Assembly (NCBI RefSeq): GCF_900176425.1
Contig: NZ_FWXS01000001.1
Location: 558,001-622,000, forward strand
Origin: Moheibacter sediminis
Lineage (GTDB): Bacteria; Bacteroidota; Bacteroidia; Flavobacteriales; Weeksellaceae
DNA: 64,000 nucleotides
Direction of reading: 5' to 3'
Shown: piece by piece, positions 50,903 through 59,498 of the stretch
Numbering within the stretch: the first letter of the stretch is position 1
How the letters are laid out: each line of letters starts with the position of its first letter
Position numbers and translations under genes: made by a program
Notes under the pieces: generated by a model
Database searches by the model: none
What the model saw: the letters and a program-made list of their open reading frames with translations, nothing else
What the model was told of the DNA's origin: nothing

Positions 50903-51268
50903 TTACTGGACTGTGATTGTTTTATTGATATCATAATCGCATTGACCATTGTTTAAGGAAACGTTCAATGTTACCGTATAAGTGCCCGGTTGATCATATG
51001 TATGTGATATAATATCTGATGATGCGGTCTGTACAGGAGTGTTGTCACCAAAATTCCAGTTAACTGTATTATCCAAAGCCATCTCTCCATAATAGCTAAA
51101 TTTAAAGTCTATATGTAGTGAATTATTTGGGTCTGTAAAACTGTTAATCTCAATCAGTAAATTTTGTCCGAAACAGTCAACAACATCTTTGACATCGTCA
51201 TCGCTGCATGATGAAAGAGCGGTAGCAGCAAAAAGTAAAGAAAGGAAGAAAATAGATAATTTTTTCAT
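50903..51268 (-). CDS. PKD-domain lipoprotein
   Basis: A 121-residue lipoprotein with leader MKKLSIFFLSLLFAATALSSC (lipobox cysteine 21) followed by a Ser/Asp-rich linker and one PKD-like domain: NWNFGDNTPVQTASS and HTYDQPGTYTVTLNVS. Probably displayed in the envelope; function unknown. It lies between the two small-RNA loci on the opposite strand. Confidence 0.8.
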   Translation of the reverse strand: MKKLSIFFLSLLFAATALSSCSDDDVKDVVDCFGQNLLIEINSFTDPNNSLHIDFKFSYYGEMALDNTVNWNFGDNTPVQTASSDIISHTYDQPGTYTVTLNVSLNNGQCDYDINKTITVQ

Positions 51269-51397
51269 GGAATGTATTTTAGTTTTAATTTTTTGAAGTC
51301 ATAAAGTTAGTTTAATTATTAACGGAATTAAATCTAACAATCAATAAATTGTAATTTGGTTTATTATTTAATCCATCAGAAATTAGTTTTATGAAAT

Positions 51398-51422
51398 AAA
51401 AAATCCTCTGAATAATCAGAGG
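51398..51422 (-). terminator. Minus-strand terminator
   Basis: On the minus strand CCTCTGA/TCAGAGG with a T-run. It would end transcripts from the methyltransferase gene after they cross small RNA 2 antisense. Confidence 0.65.
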
Positions 51423-51516
51423 AAGAAATGGTTTTAATTTTGGTGGCTAAGAGTAGCTTGCTCAAAGCTATAAAATGATTGTTCCTTAATGGATGTAATT
51501 AATGTTAAATATCACG

Positions 51517-51540
51517 AAAATACCAACATCTTGGTATTTT
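51517..51540. promoter_or_regulatory. 24-bp near-palindrome (operator) of sRNA locus 2
   Basis: AAAATACCAA-CATC-TTGGTATTTT: 10-bp perfect arms as in locus 1, changed centre. 20 bases ahead of the -7 box. Confidence 0.7.
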
Positions 51541-51560
51541 ATCGGAAATATTTATTATGA

Positions 51561-51568
51561 TATATTTG
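51561..51568 (+). promoter_or_regulatory. -7 box of sRNA locus 2
   Basis: TATATTTG, 20 bases after the palindrome, exactly as in locus 1. Confidence 0.65.
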
Positions 51569-51574
51569 CCTTAT

Positions 51575-51650
51575 AAAGCTAATAGCTTTTCATAGGTTTA
51601 GGTTGGTTAAGGTAATACCCTCGTTTGAAAAAGCGAGGGTATTCTATTTT
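51575..51650 (+). ncRNA. Predicted small RNA 2 (about 76 nt) with intrinsic terminator
   Basis: Same layout as small RNA 1: hairpin AAAGCT-AAT-AGCTTT (51575-51589), GGTTTAGGTTGGTTAAGG linker, terminator AATACCCTCG/CGAGGGTATT (51614-51643) with a T-rich end. The linker and terminator are nearly identical in both loci, pointing to selection. The transcript ends about 20 bases before the methyltransferase stop codon and faces it. Confidence 0.65.
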
Positions 51651-51670
51651 TATGTGTTTTGATATACTTT

Positions 51671-52438
51671 TTATCCTTTTCTTCCATAGAGCAATAAACG
51701 TTTGAAAGCATAGATGGCAGGAAATTTTTTGAATGATTTTTGAATTCTGGATTTGTATTCAGCAACGAAAAATTCGTGTTGATCTTCTGAAAATCTTTCC
51801 ATGTAAGGAATCAGTGCAGAACCGGAAATAAAATCAAATAGTTCTTCTACATCTTCGGCGATGAGGGGATAGACTTTTTGGACAATTTGAATGTCATTTA
51901 ATCCATCATCAAACATAATCTGCGCATATTCATCAATGCCCAACATCGTCGGTTCTCTTTTCCAGCCGTTGAGAAATTCGTTGAAAGGTTTTTCCTGAAC
52001 GAGTTCGATCAGAATTTTGTTGAGGATATTTTCTCTCTGAACGGGCATTTGAACTGCGAATTGTCCGTTTTCATTGATTTGGGAAATTAATTGTGGGAAT
52101 AATTCATCATGTTTATCTGACCATTGCAGCGCGGCATTGCTGAAAATGAGGTCATATTTTTGGTGAGATTCTGTGAATTCTTCTACCGAAGCGAGTTTGA
52201 AATATAAATTGTCACGTTCAAACTCTTTACTTTTAGCAAGCATTTCAGGAGAGGAATCGATGCCGAGGAATTTTGTTTTATCAAATTTTTGAGCAAGAAT
52301 ATGTGTTTGTTCCCCCGTTCCGCATCCGATGTCAATTGCAGTTTTAAGGTTTTCGGAAGAAATTAATTCCATCAAATCAAAAAAAGGCTGGTAACGGATA
52401 TTTTTGAACTGATTGTATGTGTCTGGATTCCAAGGCAT
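51671..52438 (-). CDS. Trans-aconitate methyltransferase-like SAM-dependent methyltransferase
   Basis: A 255-residue class I methyltransferase. The SAM-binding motif TAIDIGCGTGEQTHILAQ lies at residues 34-51, followed by LGIDSSPEMLAKS and IFSNAALQWSDKHDELFPQL. The NAALQW and GQFAVQMP segments are typical of trans-aconitate 2-methyltransferase (Tam). Substrate not proven. Confidence 0.85.
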   Translation of the reverse strand: MPWNPDTYNQFKNIRYQPFFDLMELISSENLKTAIDIGCGTGEQTHILAQKFDKTKFLGIDSSPEMLAKSKEFERDNLYFKLASVEEFTESHQKYDLIFSNAALQWSDKHDELFPQLISQINENGQFAVQMPVQRENILNKILIELVQEKPFNEFLNGWKREPTMLGIDEYAQIMFDDGLNDIQIVQKVYPLIAEDVEELFDFISGSALIPYMERFSEDQHEFFVAEYKSRIQKSFKKFPAIYAFKRLLLYGRKG

Positions 52439-52449
52439 TTTTTTAAAAT

Positions 52450-53268
52450 TTAGATTTCATCAAATTTATTTAATAATTCAGTTGGGGCATAGCCGTACTT
52501 TTTTTTGAAAGCAAATGAAAAGTGTGAAAGATTTTCAAATCCAATTTCATAATAGACATCGATAGGTTTCTTATTTTTCTCGGTAAGTTCATGATAAGCC
52601 AGTTCCAATCTTTTTTTTGTGAGCCATCGCTGTGGTGTCGTATTGAAAAATTTACTGAAATCTCTTTTGAATGTAGTTAGGCTACGACCCGTGAGATAGC
52701 TGAATTTTTCCAAAGTCATATTGAACATAAAATTCTTTTCCATAAATGCTACTAAGTCAATTTTTCCGGGTTCTTCAAAGTTATTAAGAACAGCATCTAT
52801 GTTTTCATCAATCATTCTCAAAATATTAATTGCCTCATTGATTTTTAATGAGGCAATATTTTCGGGGAAATTTTCCTGCATTTCAAAATAGGGAATGAGT
52901 GAAACAAGACAGCTTTCTAATAAAGGATGTTTGTGGAAACTGATGATTTTTTCAGTTTCAAATTTGGATTTAACAGATTTATCACTGTAAAATTCTCTAA
53001 GTCTTTCAGCTGATAAATGCATGGCAACTGCTTTGTGGGGTAAGTCATCTTTGGGATAATTGATTATGGTGGCCAATTGATTTCTGGGGATCAAAAAAGC
53101 ACTGCCCGCACCGAACACAAAACTTTCATCTGCCTGAATTATCTTTGTTTCCCCTGAAATAAGCCACACGAGCAAATGGTCGTTAAATGCAGCTTCCGTT
53201 TTAAACAGCTTACCTTCGTAACTTGAAAGTTTAATTTCGGGGTTAATGTAATTTACCTGATAATCCAT
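52450..53268 (-). CDS. AraC-family transcriptional regulator
   Basis: A 272-residue regulator from the ATG at 53268, which avoids overlap with the upstream SDR gene. The N-terminal part is a cupin-like effector domain; the C-terminal 100 residues are the AraC double helix-turn-helix, with LEKFSYLTGRSLTTFKRDF and IGFENLSHFSFAFKKKYGY. The adjacent oxidoreductase gene ends near its start and is the likeliest target. Confidence 0.9.
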   Translation of the reverse strand: MDYQVNYINPEIKLSSYEGKLFKTEAAFNDHLLVWLISGETKIIQADESFVFGAGSAFLIPRNQLATIINYPKDDLPHKAVAMHLSAERLREFYSDKSVKSKFETEKIISFHKHPLLESCLVSLIPYFEMQENFPENIASLKINEAINILRMIDENIDAVLNNFEEPGKIDLVAFMEKNFMFNMTLEKFSYLTGRSLTTFKRDFSKFFNTTPQRWLTKKRLELAYHELTEKNKKPIDVYYEIGFENLSHFSFAFKKKYGYAPTELLNKFDEI

Positions 53269-53288
53269 TTCATACAAATTTACAAATA

Positions 53289-54284
53289 TCAATCAAGGGC
53301 AAATGTCACTCCTGTCATTTTTTCGCTCAATTTCCACAATTTTTTTGCGTTGGTTTCGTCTAATGAATAAGACTTGACTCCTCCAATAATTGATATGTCT
53401 GAATTCAAAAGCGCAACATTTACATTTTCACAATAGACTCCACCTAAGTTATTCAGCATAGAGTTTGTTGCACACCAAATTGTAGTTGCTGCACCTTGAG
53501 GAATTGTTTTTAAAGAAGCTTTAACTTCAGGCAACAAATCTCCTTTAGTATCTACATAACCCAATTTTTGAAATAAATCTAATGGGGCTTCTCTTGACAA
53601 TTCTGTTTCGCCTACGGCACCAGGACATAAAGCATAGCTTCTTACATTATGTTCTTTTGCACGGGTGTCGAACTCTAGTGAAAACAGGTTGATCGCTGTT
53701 TTGGATTGTCCATAGCCTAGTAATGTTTCATATTCGCGATTGAGAAAATTTGTGTCTTCAAAATTAAAATCTGAAAACTGATGTCCGCCGGAAGATACAT
53801 TCACTACTCTTGCGCCATTTGCTTTTTTCAGTGCTGGCCATAATCTGGCAGTGAGTTGAAAATGTGCTAAATAATTTATAGCCAGTTGTGATTCAAAACC
53901 ACGATTGTCTCTTCGGAGAGGAACCCACATAATGCCTGCATTATTGATGAGCAAGTGAATCGGTCTTCCTGATTCTGAAAATTTTTCAGCAAATACGTCA
54001 ATTGAATAAGGATTGGCTAAATCCAATTCTTCTAATTCTACATTCGGAATTCCGGCGAGATTTCTTTTTGCTTTTTCGATGTCTCTAGCGGGAACAATGA
54101 CTGTTGCTCCTGCTTTGGATAAAGTTTTGACTGTTTCTAATCCGATTCCTGTATTTCCTCCGGTAACGATTGCGATTTTTCCGGAAAGGTCAATTCCTTT
54201 GATTACTTCTTCTGCAGTAGATTTCGCATTGAATTCTGAATTAATTAGTTTTTGCAATGCGCCCTGATAATTGTTTTGTGTCAT
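53289..54284 (-). CDS. Short-chain dehydrogenase/reductase (long form)
   Basis: A 331-residue SDR-family oxidoreductase from the ATG at 54284. It carries TGGNTGIGLET (about 37-47), LLINNAGIMW near 110-120, and YGQSK (the YxxxK motif, near 185-189) with NVSSGG. The family is that of WW-domain-oxidoreductase/retinol-dehydrogenase-like proteins. It is followed by the AraC regulator gene. Confidence 0.88.
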   Translation of the reverse strand: MTQNNYQGALQKLINSEFNAKSTAEEVIKGIDLSGKIAIVTGGNTGIGLETVKTLSKAGATVIVPARDIEKAKRNLAGIPNVELEELDLANPYSIDVFAEKFSESGRPIHLLINNAGIMWVPLRRDNRGFESQLAINYLAHFQLTARLWPALKKANGARVVNVSSGGHQFSDFNFEDTNFLNREYETLLGYGQSKTAINLFSLEFDTRAKEHNVRSYALCPGAVGETELSREAPLDLFQKLGYVDTKGDLLPEVKASLKTIPQGAATTIWCATNSMLNNLGGVYCENVNVALLNSDISIIGGVKSYSLDETNAKKLWKLSEKMTGVTFALD

Positions 54285-54381
54285 CTTTTTAATTTTTAAA
54301 TTGTTTGATGAGACAAAATTAGATGCTAACAGAAACAATGATTTTGTTTAAACGTCCGAATTTACTTTGTTTAAAAGTTCA

Positions 54382-54834
54382 TTAAAATTCAATCGAGGCA
54401 TTGAGCCATTCATCGTCAAATTTAGCGTTGTATTTGTTATAAAAATTGATGGCAGGTTCATTCCAGTCAAGAACTTGCCACAGCATTCCCGAATAACCTT
54501 TTTCTTTTCCGTATTGGATGGTTTTGTCAAATAAAATTTTACCTAAACCTTTTCCACGGAATTCTTCTGTCACAATTAAATCTTCGAGATATAATCTTTG
54601 ACCTTTCCAAGTGGAATAACGAATGTAAAACAACGATATGCCGACAATTTTACTTTCAACCTCTGCTACAAATGCTTTCCAAACAGGATTTTCTCCAAAT
54701 CCGGATTCGATGAAATGTTCCATGGAAACGGTAACTTCATCGGGTGCTTTTTCATACAATGCCAGTTCTTTGATTAGTTTCATCATTTGCTCACAGTCTT
54801 GGATTTCGGCTTTTCTTATGATTGGATTTTTCAT
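54382..54834 (-). CDS. GNAT-family N-acetyltransferase (diamine/spermidine acetyltransferase-like)
   Basis: A 150-residue acetyltransferase from the ATG at 54834. It has LYLEDLIVTEEFRGKGLGKIL with the acetyl-CoA binding R/QxxGxG/A core, then MLWQVLDWNEPAINFYNKYNA. This WNxPAIxFY pattern is typical of diamine/thialysine acetyltransferases. Starts 5 bases after the GT39 gene stop. Confidence 0.88.
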   Translation of the reverse strand: MKNPIIRKAEIQDCEQMMKLIKELALYEKAPDEVTVSMEHFIESGFGENPVWKAFVAEVESKIVGISLFYIRYSTWKGQRLYLEDLIVTEEFRGKGLGKILFDKTIQYGKEKGYSGMLWQVLDWNEPAINFYNKYNAKFDDEWLNASIEF

Positions 54835-54838
54835 TATT

Positions 54839-56467
54839 TTAATTAAAAGATTCATATTGAAATTTAAAAGCTTTAAACAACATCATTTTTTTTCTATCTA
54901 CATTATTTTTGGTTCCGAGTTTTTCTTCATTATCATCGAACTCTCCCCAATATTGACAGTTATATCCTAACTTCATTAATTCTTTTTCTATTTCTTCTGG
55001 GCTTTTGTTTTTAATGCTAATTAAATAAAAGCTTACTTCTTTTGGATGCGATGTAGAATCATTAGGATAAATCTCAGGAATCACTTTTCCGTATTTGAAC
55101 CAGATTTCAGGGGAATATGCATCGAATCCGTAAAGTTTCAGTCCCGAATTTTCAATCATTTCTTTTTGAGTAATAATTGATTTATGATTGGGGTTATTGT
55201 TAAAAACAGAATCAATTACTGGAATTCCCAAAATCATAGCAGATGAAACAAATGCTACCATTCCGATAAATGCTTTGTTTAAATCGAATTTGAAAGTTTG
55301 AATCAATAAATAAACTCCTATCAATAGAGAGAACAGCGAAAATGCGATAGAATAAAAAGTTATTTCCGATTTTACAATGGCAAATAACAGAACAGGAATT
55401 AAAATCCCAACGACTCCAATCAATCCAAATGAGAATTTAACGATTGATTTCTCCCAATTTTTCCAATTCTGATTTTGAAGTAAATAATATACATAAAATC
55501 CGGTCGTGGCGGTTAACGGAATCATCAATGGAAATAAATAACGTTCTTTTTTAGATGGAACTAAAGACAATAAAACGAAACAAATGATCGTCCATAAAAA
55601 GAAGAATTTATAAGGTTTAGGAAATTCTGTTTTCTTTTTGATATAAGGAAAAATCAATGAAATAAATGCGAAAACTGCCCAAACGCCCATTTGGATCGGA
55701 AAATTAAAATAACGAGTGACGGGTTTTACTTCGCGGTTAGTTCTTGCAGAAGATTCCGCTTCCATGATTGAAAGGAAAGTTTCCTGATCGTTTAGATAAA
55801 TATATCCGTACCATGAAAAACCAATAATTCCGGTAACAAATCCCATCCAGACCCACCCCGTCCATTTGATTTTTGGAAACCCATAAGTCAGCCAATAAGC
55901 AAGAAAAAAAGGCGCGCCGATGACGTAAAATCCAGTCGGTCCTTTACTCATAATCGAAAACCCAAGAAACAATCCGGCAAGAGTAAAATGGAAAAAATTA
56001 TTTTTTTCTGATTTAAATGTGAGGTAGAAATAATAAATTCCGATGAAAGCAAAGCTGTAACAAAAAATGTCCCAGGTTGCGCGTTTTCCGACGAATAAAA
56101 CCAGAAAAGAGGTAGTTAAAATTAATCCTGAAATAATTGATAAATTTTTGTCATTGGTTTCTTTCCTTAAAAATTTAAAGAAAAATAAAATCAAAACGAC
56201 ACAAGATAAAGCTGCAGGGAAACGGAGTGCCCAGACAGATTGAGTTCCGAAAATTTCTCCCATCACAGCGCTTAACCAAGTTGGCAACGGTGGCTTTTGG
56301 TAGCGTGGTTCGCCATTCATTGTGGTGAAAATCCAGTTCTTGTCCTCAACCATTTCTCTCGCAGATACAAAATTTCTGGCTTCCATGATGTCAACATAGA
56401 GGTAATTCAAATGTAAAAGAAATAGCCCTAAGCAGAGAATTAATAAGAGATTGTAGGAAATTTTCAT
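54839..56467 (-). CDS. GT39/ArnT-like membrane glycosyltransferase
   Basis: A 542-residue integral membrane protein with about 11-12 helices. It has the N-terminal acidic loop MEARNFVSAREMVED near 29-43 and WIFTTMNGEPRYQKPPLPTW near 45-64, the typical ArnT/PMT start, including the catalytic Asp/Glu loop and the KPPLxxW motif. It transfers a sugar from an undecaprenyl carrier to lipid A or other acceptors in the periplasm; the acceptor is unknown. Confidence 0.88.
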   Translation of the reverse strand: MKISYNLLLILCLGLFLLHLNYLYVDIMEARNFVSAREMVEDKNWIFTTMNGEPRYQKPPLPTWLSAVMGEIFGTQSVWALRFPAALSCVVLILFFFKFLRKETNDKNLSIISGLILTTSFLVLFVGKRATWDIFCYSFAFIGIYYFYLTFKSEKNNFFHFTLAGLFLGFSIMSKGPTGFYVIGAPFFLAYWLTYGFPKIKWTGWVWMGFVTGIIGFSWYGYIYLNDQETFLSIMEAESSARTNREVKPVTRYFNFPIQMGVWAVFAFISLIFPYIKKKTEFPKPYKFFFLWTIICFVLLSLVPSKKERYLFPLMIPLTATTGFYVYYLLQNQNWKNWEKSIVKFSFGLIGVVGILIPVLLFAIVKSEITFYSIAFSLFSLLIGVYLLIQTFKFDLNKAFIGMVAFVSSAMILGIPVIDSVFNNNPNHKSIITQKEMIENSGLKLYGFDAYSPEIWFKYGKVIPEIYPNDSTSHPKEVSFYLISIKNKSPEEIEKELMKLGYNCQYWGEFDDNEEKLGTKNNVDRKKMMLFKAFKFQYESFN

Positions 56468-56529
56468 CAGATGAGTTTCAATTATTCAAATATAAGCGAT
56501 TCATGAAAAACTTAGTTTAATTTTACAAA

Positions 56530-56652
56530 ATGAATGACCAAGTTGAAAAAACGATTTCAAATTCTCTAAACGGTTTCCAATGGATTTTGGGAGCAGTTGT
56601 TTTGATTTTAATTATTTATTTGATTTTAAAATCCAACAAAAAATCAAGATAA
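56530..56652 (+). CDS. 40-residue single-helix membrane protein
   Basis: ATG 56530, TAA 56650-56652. A short polar N-terminus (MNDQVEKTISNSLNG) is followed by one hydrophobic segment (about 17-33) and a basic tail (KSNKKSR), a textbook tiny membrane protein. No family recognised. Located divergently from the GT39 gene. Confidence 0.5.
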   Translation: MNDQVEKTISNSLNGFQWILGAVVLILIIYLILKSNKKSR

Positions 56653-56709
56653 AAATTTCATTTAATACCATTTATTAATTCAAATCCCCCGTTTATGAAA
56701 TGTGGGAAC

Positions 56710-56737
56710 TTGCTTTTTGCTTTCTGTATTAATCTTG
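56710..56737 (+). promoter_or_regulatory. Candidate promoter of the lipoprotein gene
   Basis: TTG at 56710-56712, 17 bases, then TAATCTTG (one mismatch to TAnnTTTG). Confidence 0.45.
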
Positions 56738-56763
56738 CACTATAAATATTAAAAATTATAGTG

Positions 56764-57417
56764 ATGAAAAGAAAAATGATTAGTTATTTAATGGTTGGTG
56801 TTCTAAGTTTAACTTTTTCCGCATGCAGCAGTGACGACGAGGGAGATAATGGAAACGGAAATCCAACAGAAATCCTCTTGGTGGAACATAATAATAAAGT
56901 GGTAGGTTGGGGAAAAGGCAGAGCGAATACAGATGCTTACCTGAGTTTGTCGGTTGGTGATGGACAGATACAAAGTTTCCGTACTGTTGACGATAATGAT
57001 ATCGAAACACAGGAATTAGTGGACTTGGTTTTTCCCGGAGATTGGGGAAATAATGATGGGGAATTAACAATTACCGCACCAGGCTCTTCCGGAGCAGGCG
57101 GTGCAGAATGGGAATACTGTACCAATTGGCAAAGAAAAAAAGGTACTCAATTAGGAGAACTGGATGATTTTGATTTAAGTGACTTTGAAAATGTGAAAAA
57201 TGCGGCTCAGTTGATTGCTTTGCATGAAGAGTATAGAAGTATTTATTCTTACCATGACTGGCTTGCAGGAACGGAAGTAAATATGGGCAGCTCCTTTCTG
57301 ATCCGAACTTATGAAGGAAGATTAGCCATAGCTTACGTTCAAAATGTGCAGGGAGTTTACGGTGACACTCAGGCAAAATTGACACTGAAAATAAAAGTAA
57401 TGCCTGATTTGGATTAA
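56764..57417 (+). CDS. Hypothetical lipoprotein
   Basis: A 217-residue lipoprotein. From the ATG at 56764 (a GTG lies one codon earlier) the leader ends in SLTFSAC with a lipobox cysteine near residue 21, followed by an acidic SSDDEGDNG linker. The mature part contains FPGDWGNNDGELTIT and WEYCTNWQRK but no family I recognise. Probably surface or periplasmic, function unknown. Confidence 0.75.
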   Translation: MKRKMISYLMVGVLSLTFSACSSDDEGDNGNGNPTEILLVEHNNKVVGWGKGRANTDAYLSLSVGDGQIQSFRTVDDNDIETQELVDLVFPGDWGNNDGELTITAPGSSGAGGAEWEYCTNWQRKKGTQLGELDDFDLSDFENVKNAAQLIALHEEYRSIYSYHDWLAGTEVNMGSSFLIRTYEGRLAIAYVQNVQGVYGDTQAKLTLKIKVMPDLD

Positions 57418-57439
57418 ATTATTTTGAAATAAATGAATG

Positions 57440-57470
57440 AAAATCTTCTTGAGCCAGGGAGATTTTTTTT
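57440..57470 (+). terminator. Weak terminator after the lipoprotein gene
   Basis: Imperfect AAATCTTC/GGGAGATTT stem followed by a run of T. Confidence 0.5.
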
Positions 57471-57471
57471 G

Positions 57472-58383
57472 TTATAAATAATTCAAAATCAAATACCAAA
57501 TCGCCATAGTTATAAAGGAAAGTGGAATTCCTATGCCGACCATCATCGAGCTTAATTTTGGTTTCAATCCATAAGAAGAAGCAACTATCGAAGCAGTAAT
57601 CATCGGTGCCATGGCGGCTTCCATCACGCAGACTTCAAACGGAATTCCAGATTGGTTAAAAACAAATTTATATAAAACAAAAATGACCGACGGCCAAATC
57701 AATAACTGATAAGACAATCCTAAAATCAGAAATTTCCAATGTTTGCTTTTTCTTTCTATTTTTAATTGATATCCGACCGAAACCAAAGCCAGCGGAGTAA
57801 TGGTCAATGATAATTTTTCAAAAACCAAATCCAGATTTTCAGGAATTGACAATCCTAACAAAGCGACTCCTAATCCGATGCAAAAAGCAATGAACGGTGG
57901 GAATTTTAAAATTCTGGTAGAAATTTGTTTTACATCTGTTTTTCCGCGAGAATATGCCGCCGCGGTCAAAATTCCAACGGTAGAAAGTACCATAAAAGTT
58001 CCCGGCAAATCCACCAAAACCAAAGTTTTCAATCCTTCTTTGCCGTAAAGTGCTTCAATTACGGGAATTCCCACAAACGAAGTGTTTCCTAATCCGCCAG
58101 TTAAAATCAGACAGCCAATCAAACTTTTTGACCAGTTAAATATTTTCCCTAATGTAATGAACAAGGCAGCAGCAAACAAAAATCCAATCCAGGCAACGCC
58201 GAGCGGGAATAACAATTGGGTTGAGATTTCAATTTTGGAAAGATAAAACAATGCCATCGCCGGCAATGAAATATTAATCACAAATTGATTTAATACTAAA
58301 GGAGTTTCTTTAGGTAAAATCTTTGCCGTTCGGAAGAAAATTCCCAGAAACAGACAAAGAAATAATAATATAATGCTTGACAC
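57472..58383 (-). CDS. AEC-family transporter
   Basis: A 303-residue inner-membrane carrier with about ten helices, of the auxin-efflux-carrier family (PF03547). Visible are LVLNQFVINISLPAMALFYL near 27-46, LTGGLGNTSFVGIPVIEALYG near 93-113 and a C-terminal MEAAMAPMITASIVASSYGL block. Bacterial members move dicarboxylates such as malate or other organic acids; substrate not known. Confidence 0.88.
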   Translation of the reverse strand: MSSIILLFLCLFLGIFFRTAKILPKETPLVLNQFVINISLPAMALFYLSKIEISTQLLFPLGVAWIGFLFAAALFITLGKIFNWSKSLIGCLILTGGLGNTSFVGIPVIEALYGKEGLKTLVLVDLPGTFMVLSTVGILTAAAYSRGKTDVKQISTRILKFPPFIAFCIGLGVALLGLSIPENLDLVFEKLSLTITPLALVSVGYQLKIERKSKHWKFLILGLSYQLLIWPSVIFVLYKFVFNQSGIPFEVCVMEAAMAPMITASIVASSYGLKPKLSSMMVGIGIPLSFITMAIWYLILNYL

Positions 58384-58455
58384 GGTTATAAAAAAGAGTT
58401 ACAAAGCTAACTTGAAAAATAGAAATGAATGTTTCTATACTTATAATTTAAGAAG

Positions 58456-58788
58456 TCATTTAATTTGTTCCAAAGAATCCAGATTACTAAAATCTTCCTC
58501 GATATTTGGATAAGTTTTGAAAAAACTTTCGTCTTCCATCAATTCATGCGGGCTTAGGATAATCATCACATCGCGCACTACCTCATTCTCCAAAAGAAAG
58601 AAATCTAAAATGTCGGTAGTCGCATCCGGCTCTTCTTGGGAAAGCAGTTGGCTGAGTTTATTGTCTTCTACGATTTCGTCGATTTGAGTTTCGGGAATGG
58701 CAACAATGCTGTTGAGGTAGAAAATCTTGTTGTATTTGTCAAGTGTTTCTTTGTCGATTAATTCTTCCAATGATTCTAACCAGTTCAT
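58456..58788 (-). CDS. Acidic hypothetical protein
   Basis: A 110-residue soluble, strongly acidic protein beginning MNWLESLEELIDKETLDKYN. No signal peptide, membrane helix or known motif. It stands alone between the AEC gene and a lipoprotein gene. Function unknown. Confidence 0.65.
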   Translation of the reverse strand: MNWLESLEELIDKETLDKYNKIFYLNSIVAIPETQIDEIVEDNKLSQLLSQEEPDATTDILDFFLLENEVVRDVMIILSPHELMEDESFFKTYPNIEEDFSNLDSLEQIK

Positions 58789-58872
58789 AATTTTTGTTTT
58801 TGGATTTGATGTAAAGTTAAGGAAGGAATTTATAATAAATTTTTCCAGAGTATTAAGAGTTCAGTGAATTCA

Positions 58873-59343
58873 TCAATTTTTTACCTTTTTCCAATTTATA
58901 ATTTCTTCTCTATATTTTTCTACATCTATAATGTGTTGTTTTAAAATTTTATCATTTTTTATAAATTCTCCATCGGTAGATTTTGTAAAAATTTTTATAG
59001 ATTTTTTCTTTGGTTCAATTATATAAATTGAATCAAAAGTTTCTCCGCAATTATTAAAGAAGAAATCTTTTTCAAAAATGATTTTTTCAATTTCGTTACT
59101 TTGACTTATGAAATATCTAGTGGTGATTCTTCCACATTCAGGGTTTCTAATAAATTCAAGTCCTCTTAATTTTCCATCTTTTAAATAAGCATAACTCGGA
59201 TGTAGTTTGTCATCATCACAAAGAACTGAATCAGAATTTTCAACAAACTCGTGAAACTCGGTGTCGAATTTCTTTTTAAAATTGCAATTGATAAGTATAA
59301 ATAATACGGAAATTATCATACTTACTTTTAAGAGTTTTCTCAT
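58873..59343 (-). CDS. Hypothetical lipoprotein
   Basis: A 156-residue protein from the ATG at 59343, with leader MRKLLKVSMIISVLFILINC ending in a lipobox cysteine at residue 20. A longer frame adds ten residues that would spoil the leader. The mature part is charged; a FxxNCGETFDSIYIIEPKKK segment is visible. No family recognised. Confidence 0.7.
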   Translation of the reverse strand: MRKLLKVSMIISVLFILINCNFKKKFDTEFHEFVENSDSVLCDDDKLHPSYAYLKDGKLRGLEFIRNPECGRITTRYFISQSNEIEKIIFEKDFFFNNCGETFDSIYIIEPKKKSIKIFTKSTDGEFIKNDKILKQHIIDVEKYREEIINWKKVKN

Positions 59344-59472
59344 TTTGAATAGTGATAATTGAGTTGATTTCACTTTAGTTAAATCAAACTTACTGATTTA
59401 ATTCAAATAAACTTTTGAAATAAAACCTATTTCATGCTTTCCAACATTCCTAATGTTAACAAACTTTTCGCC

Positions 59473-59480
59473 TATCTTTG
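59473..59480 (+). promoter_or_regulatory. -7 box of the ABC-F gene
   Basis: TATCTTTG, matching TAnnTTTG, 19 bases before the ATG at 59499. Confidence 0.55.
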
Positions 59481-59498
59481 CGCCCAACAAACACACGA

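Larger units (their letters stand above)
51398..51650 (+). repeat. Duplicated intergenic block, copy 2
   Basis: Second copy of the block at 50467-50739, with the same order of elements. The left hairpin CCTCTGA/TCAGAGG (51405-51422) is intact here and with the A-run at 51398-51403 forms a minus-strand terminator for the methyltransferase gene transcript. Confidence 0.85.

Noticed and set aside
51671-52438. Extension of the methyltransferase transcript as 3'UTR regulator
   Set aside because: Possible because the minus terminator lies beyond small RNA 2, but there is no direct evidence for an overlapping antisense role.
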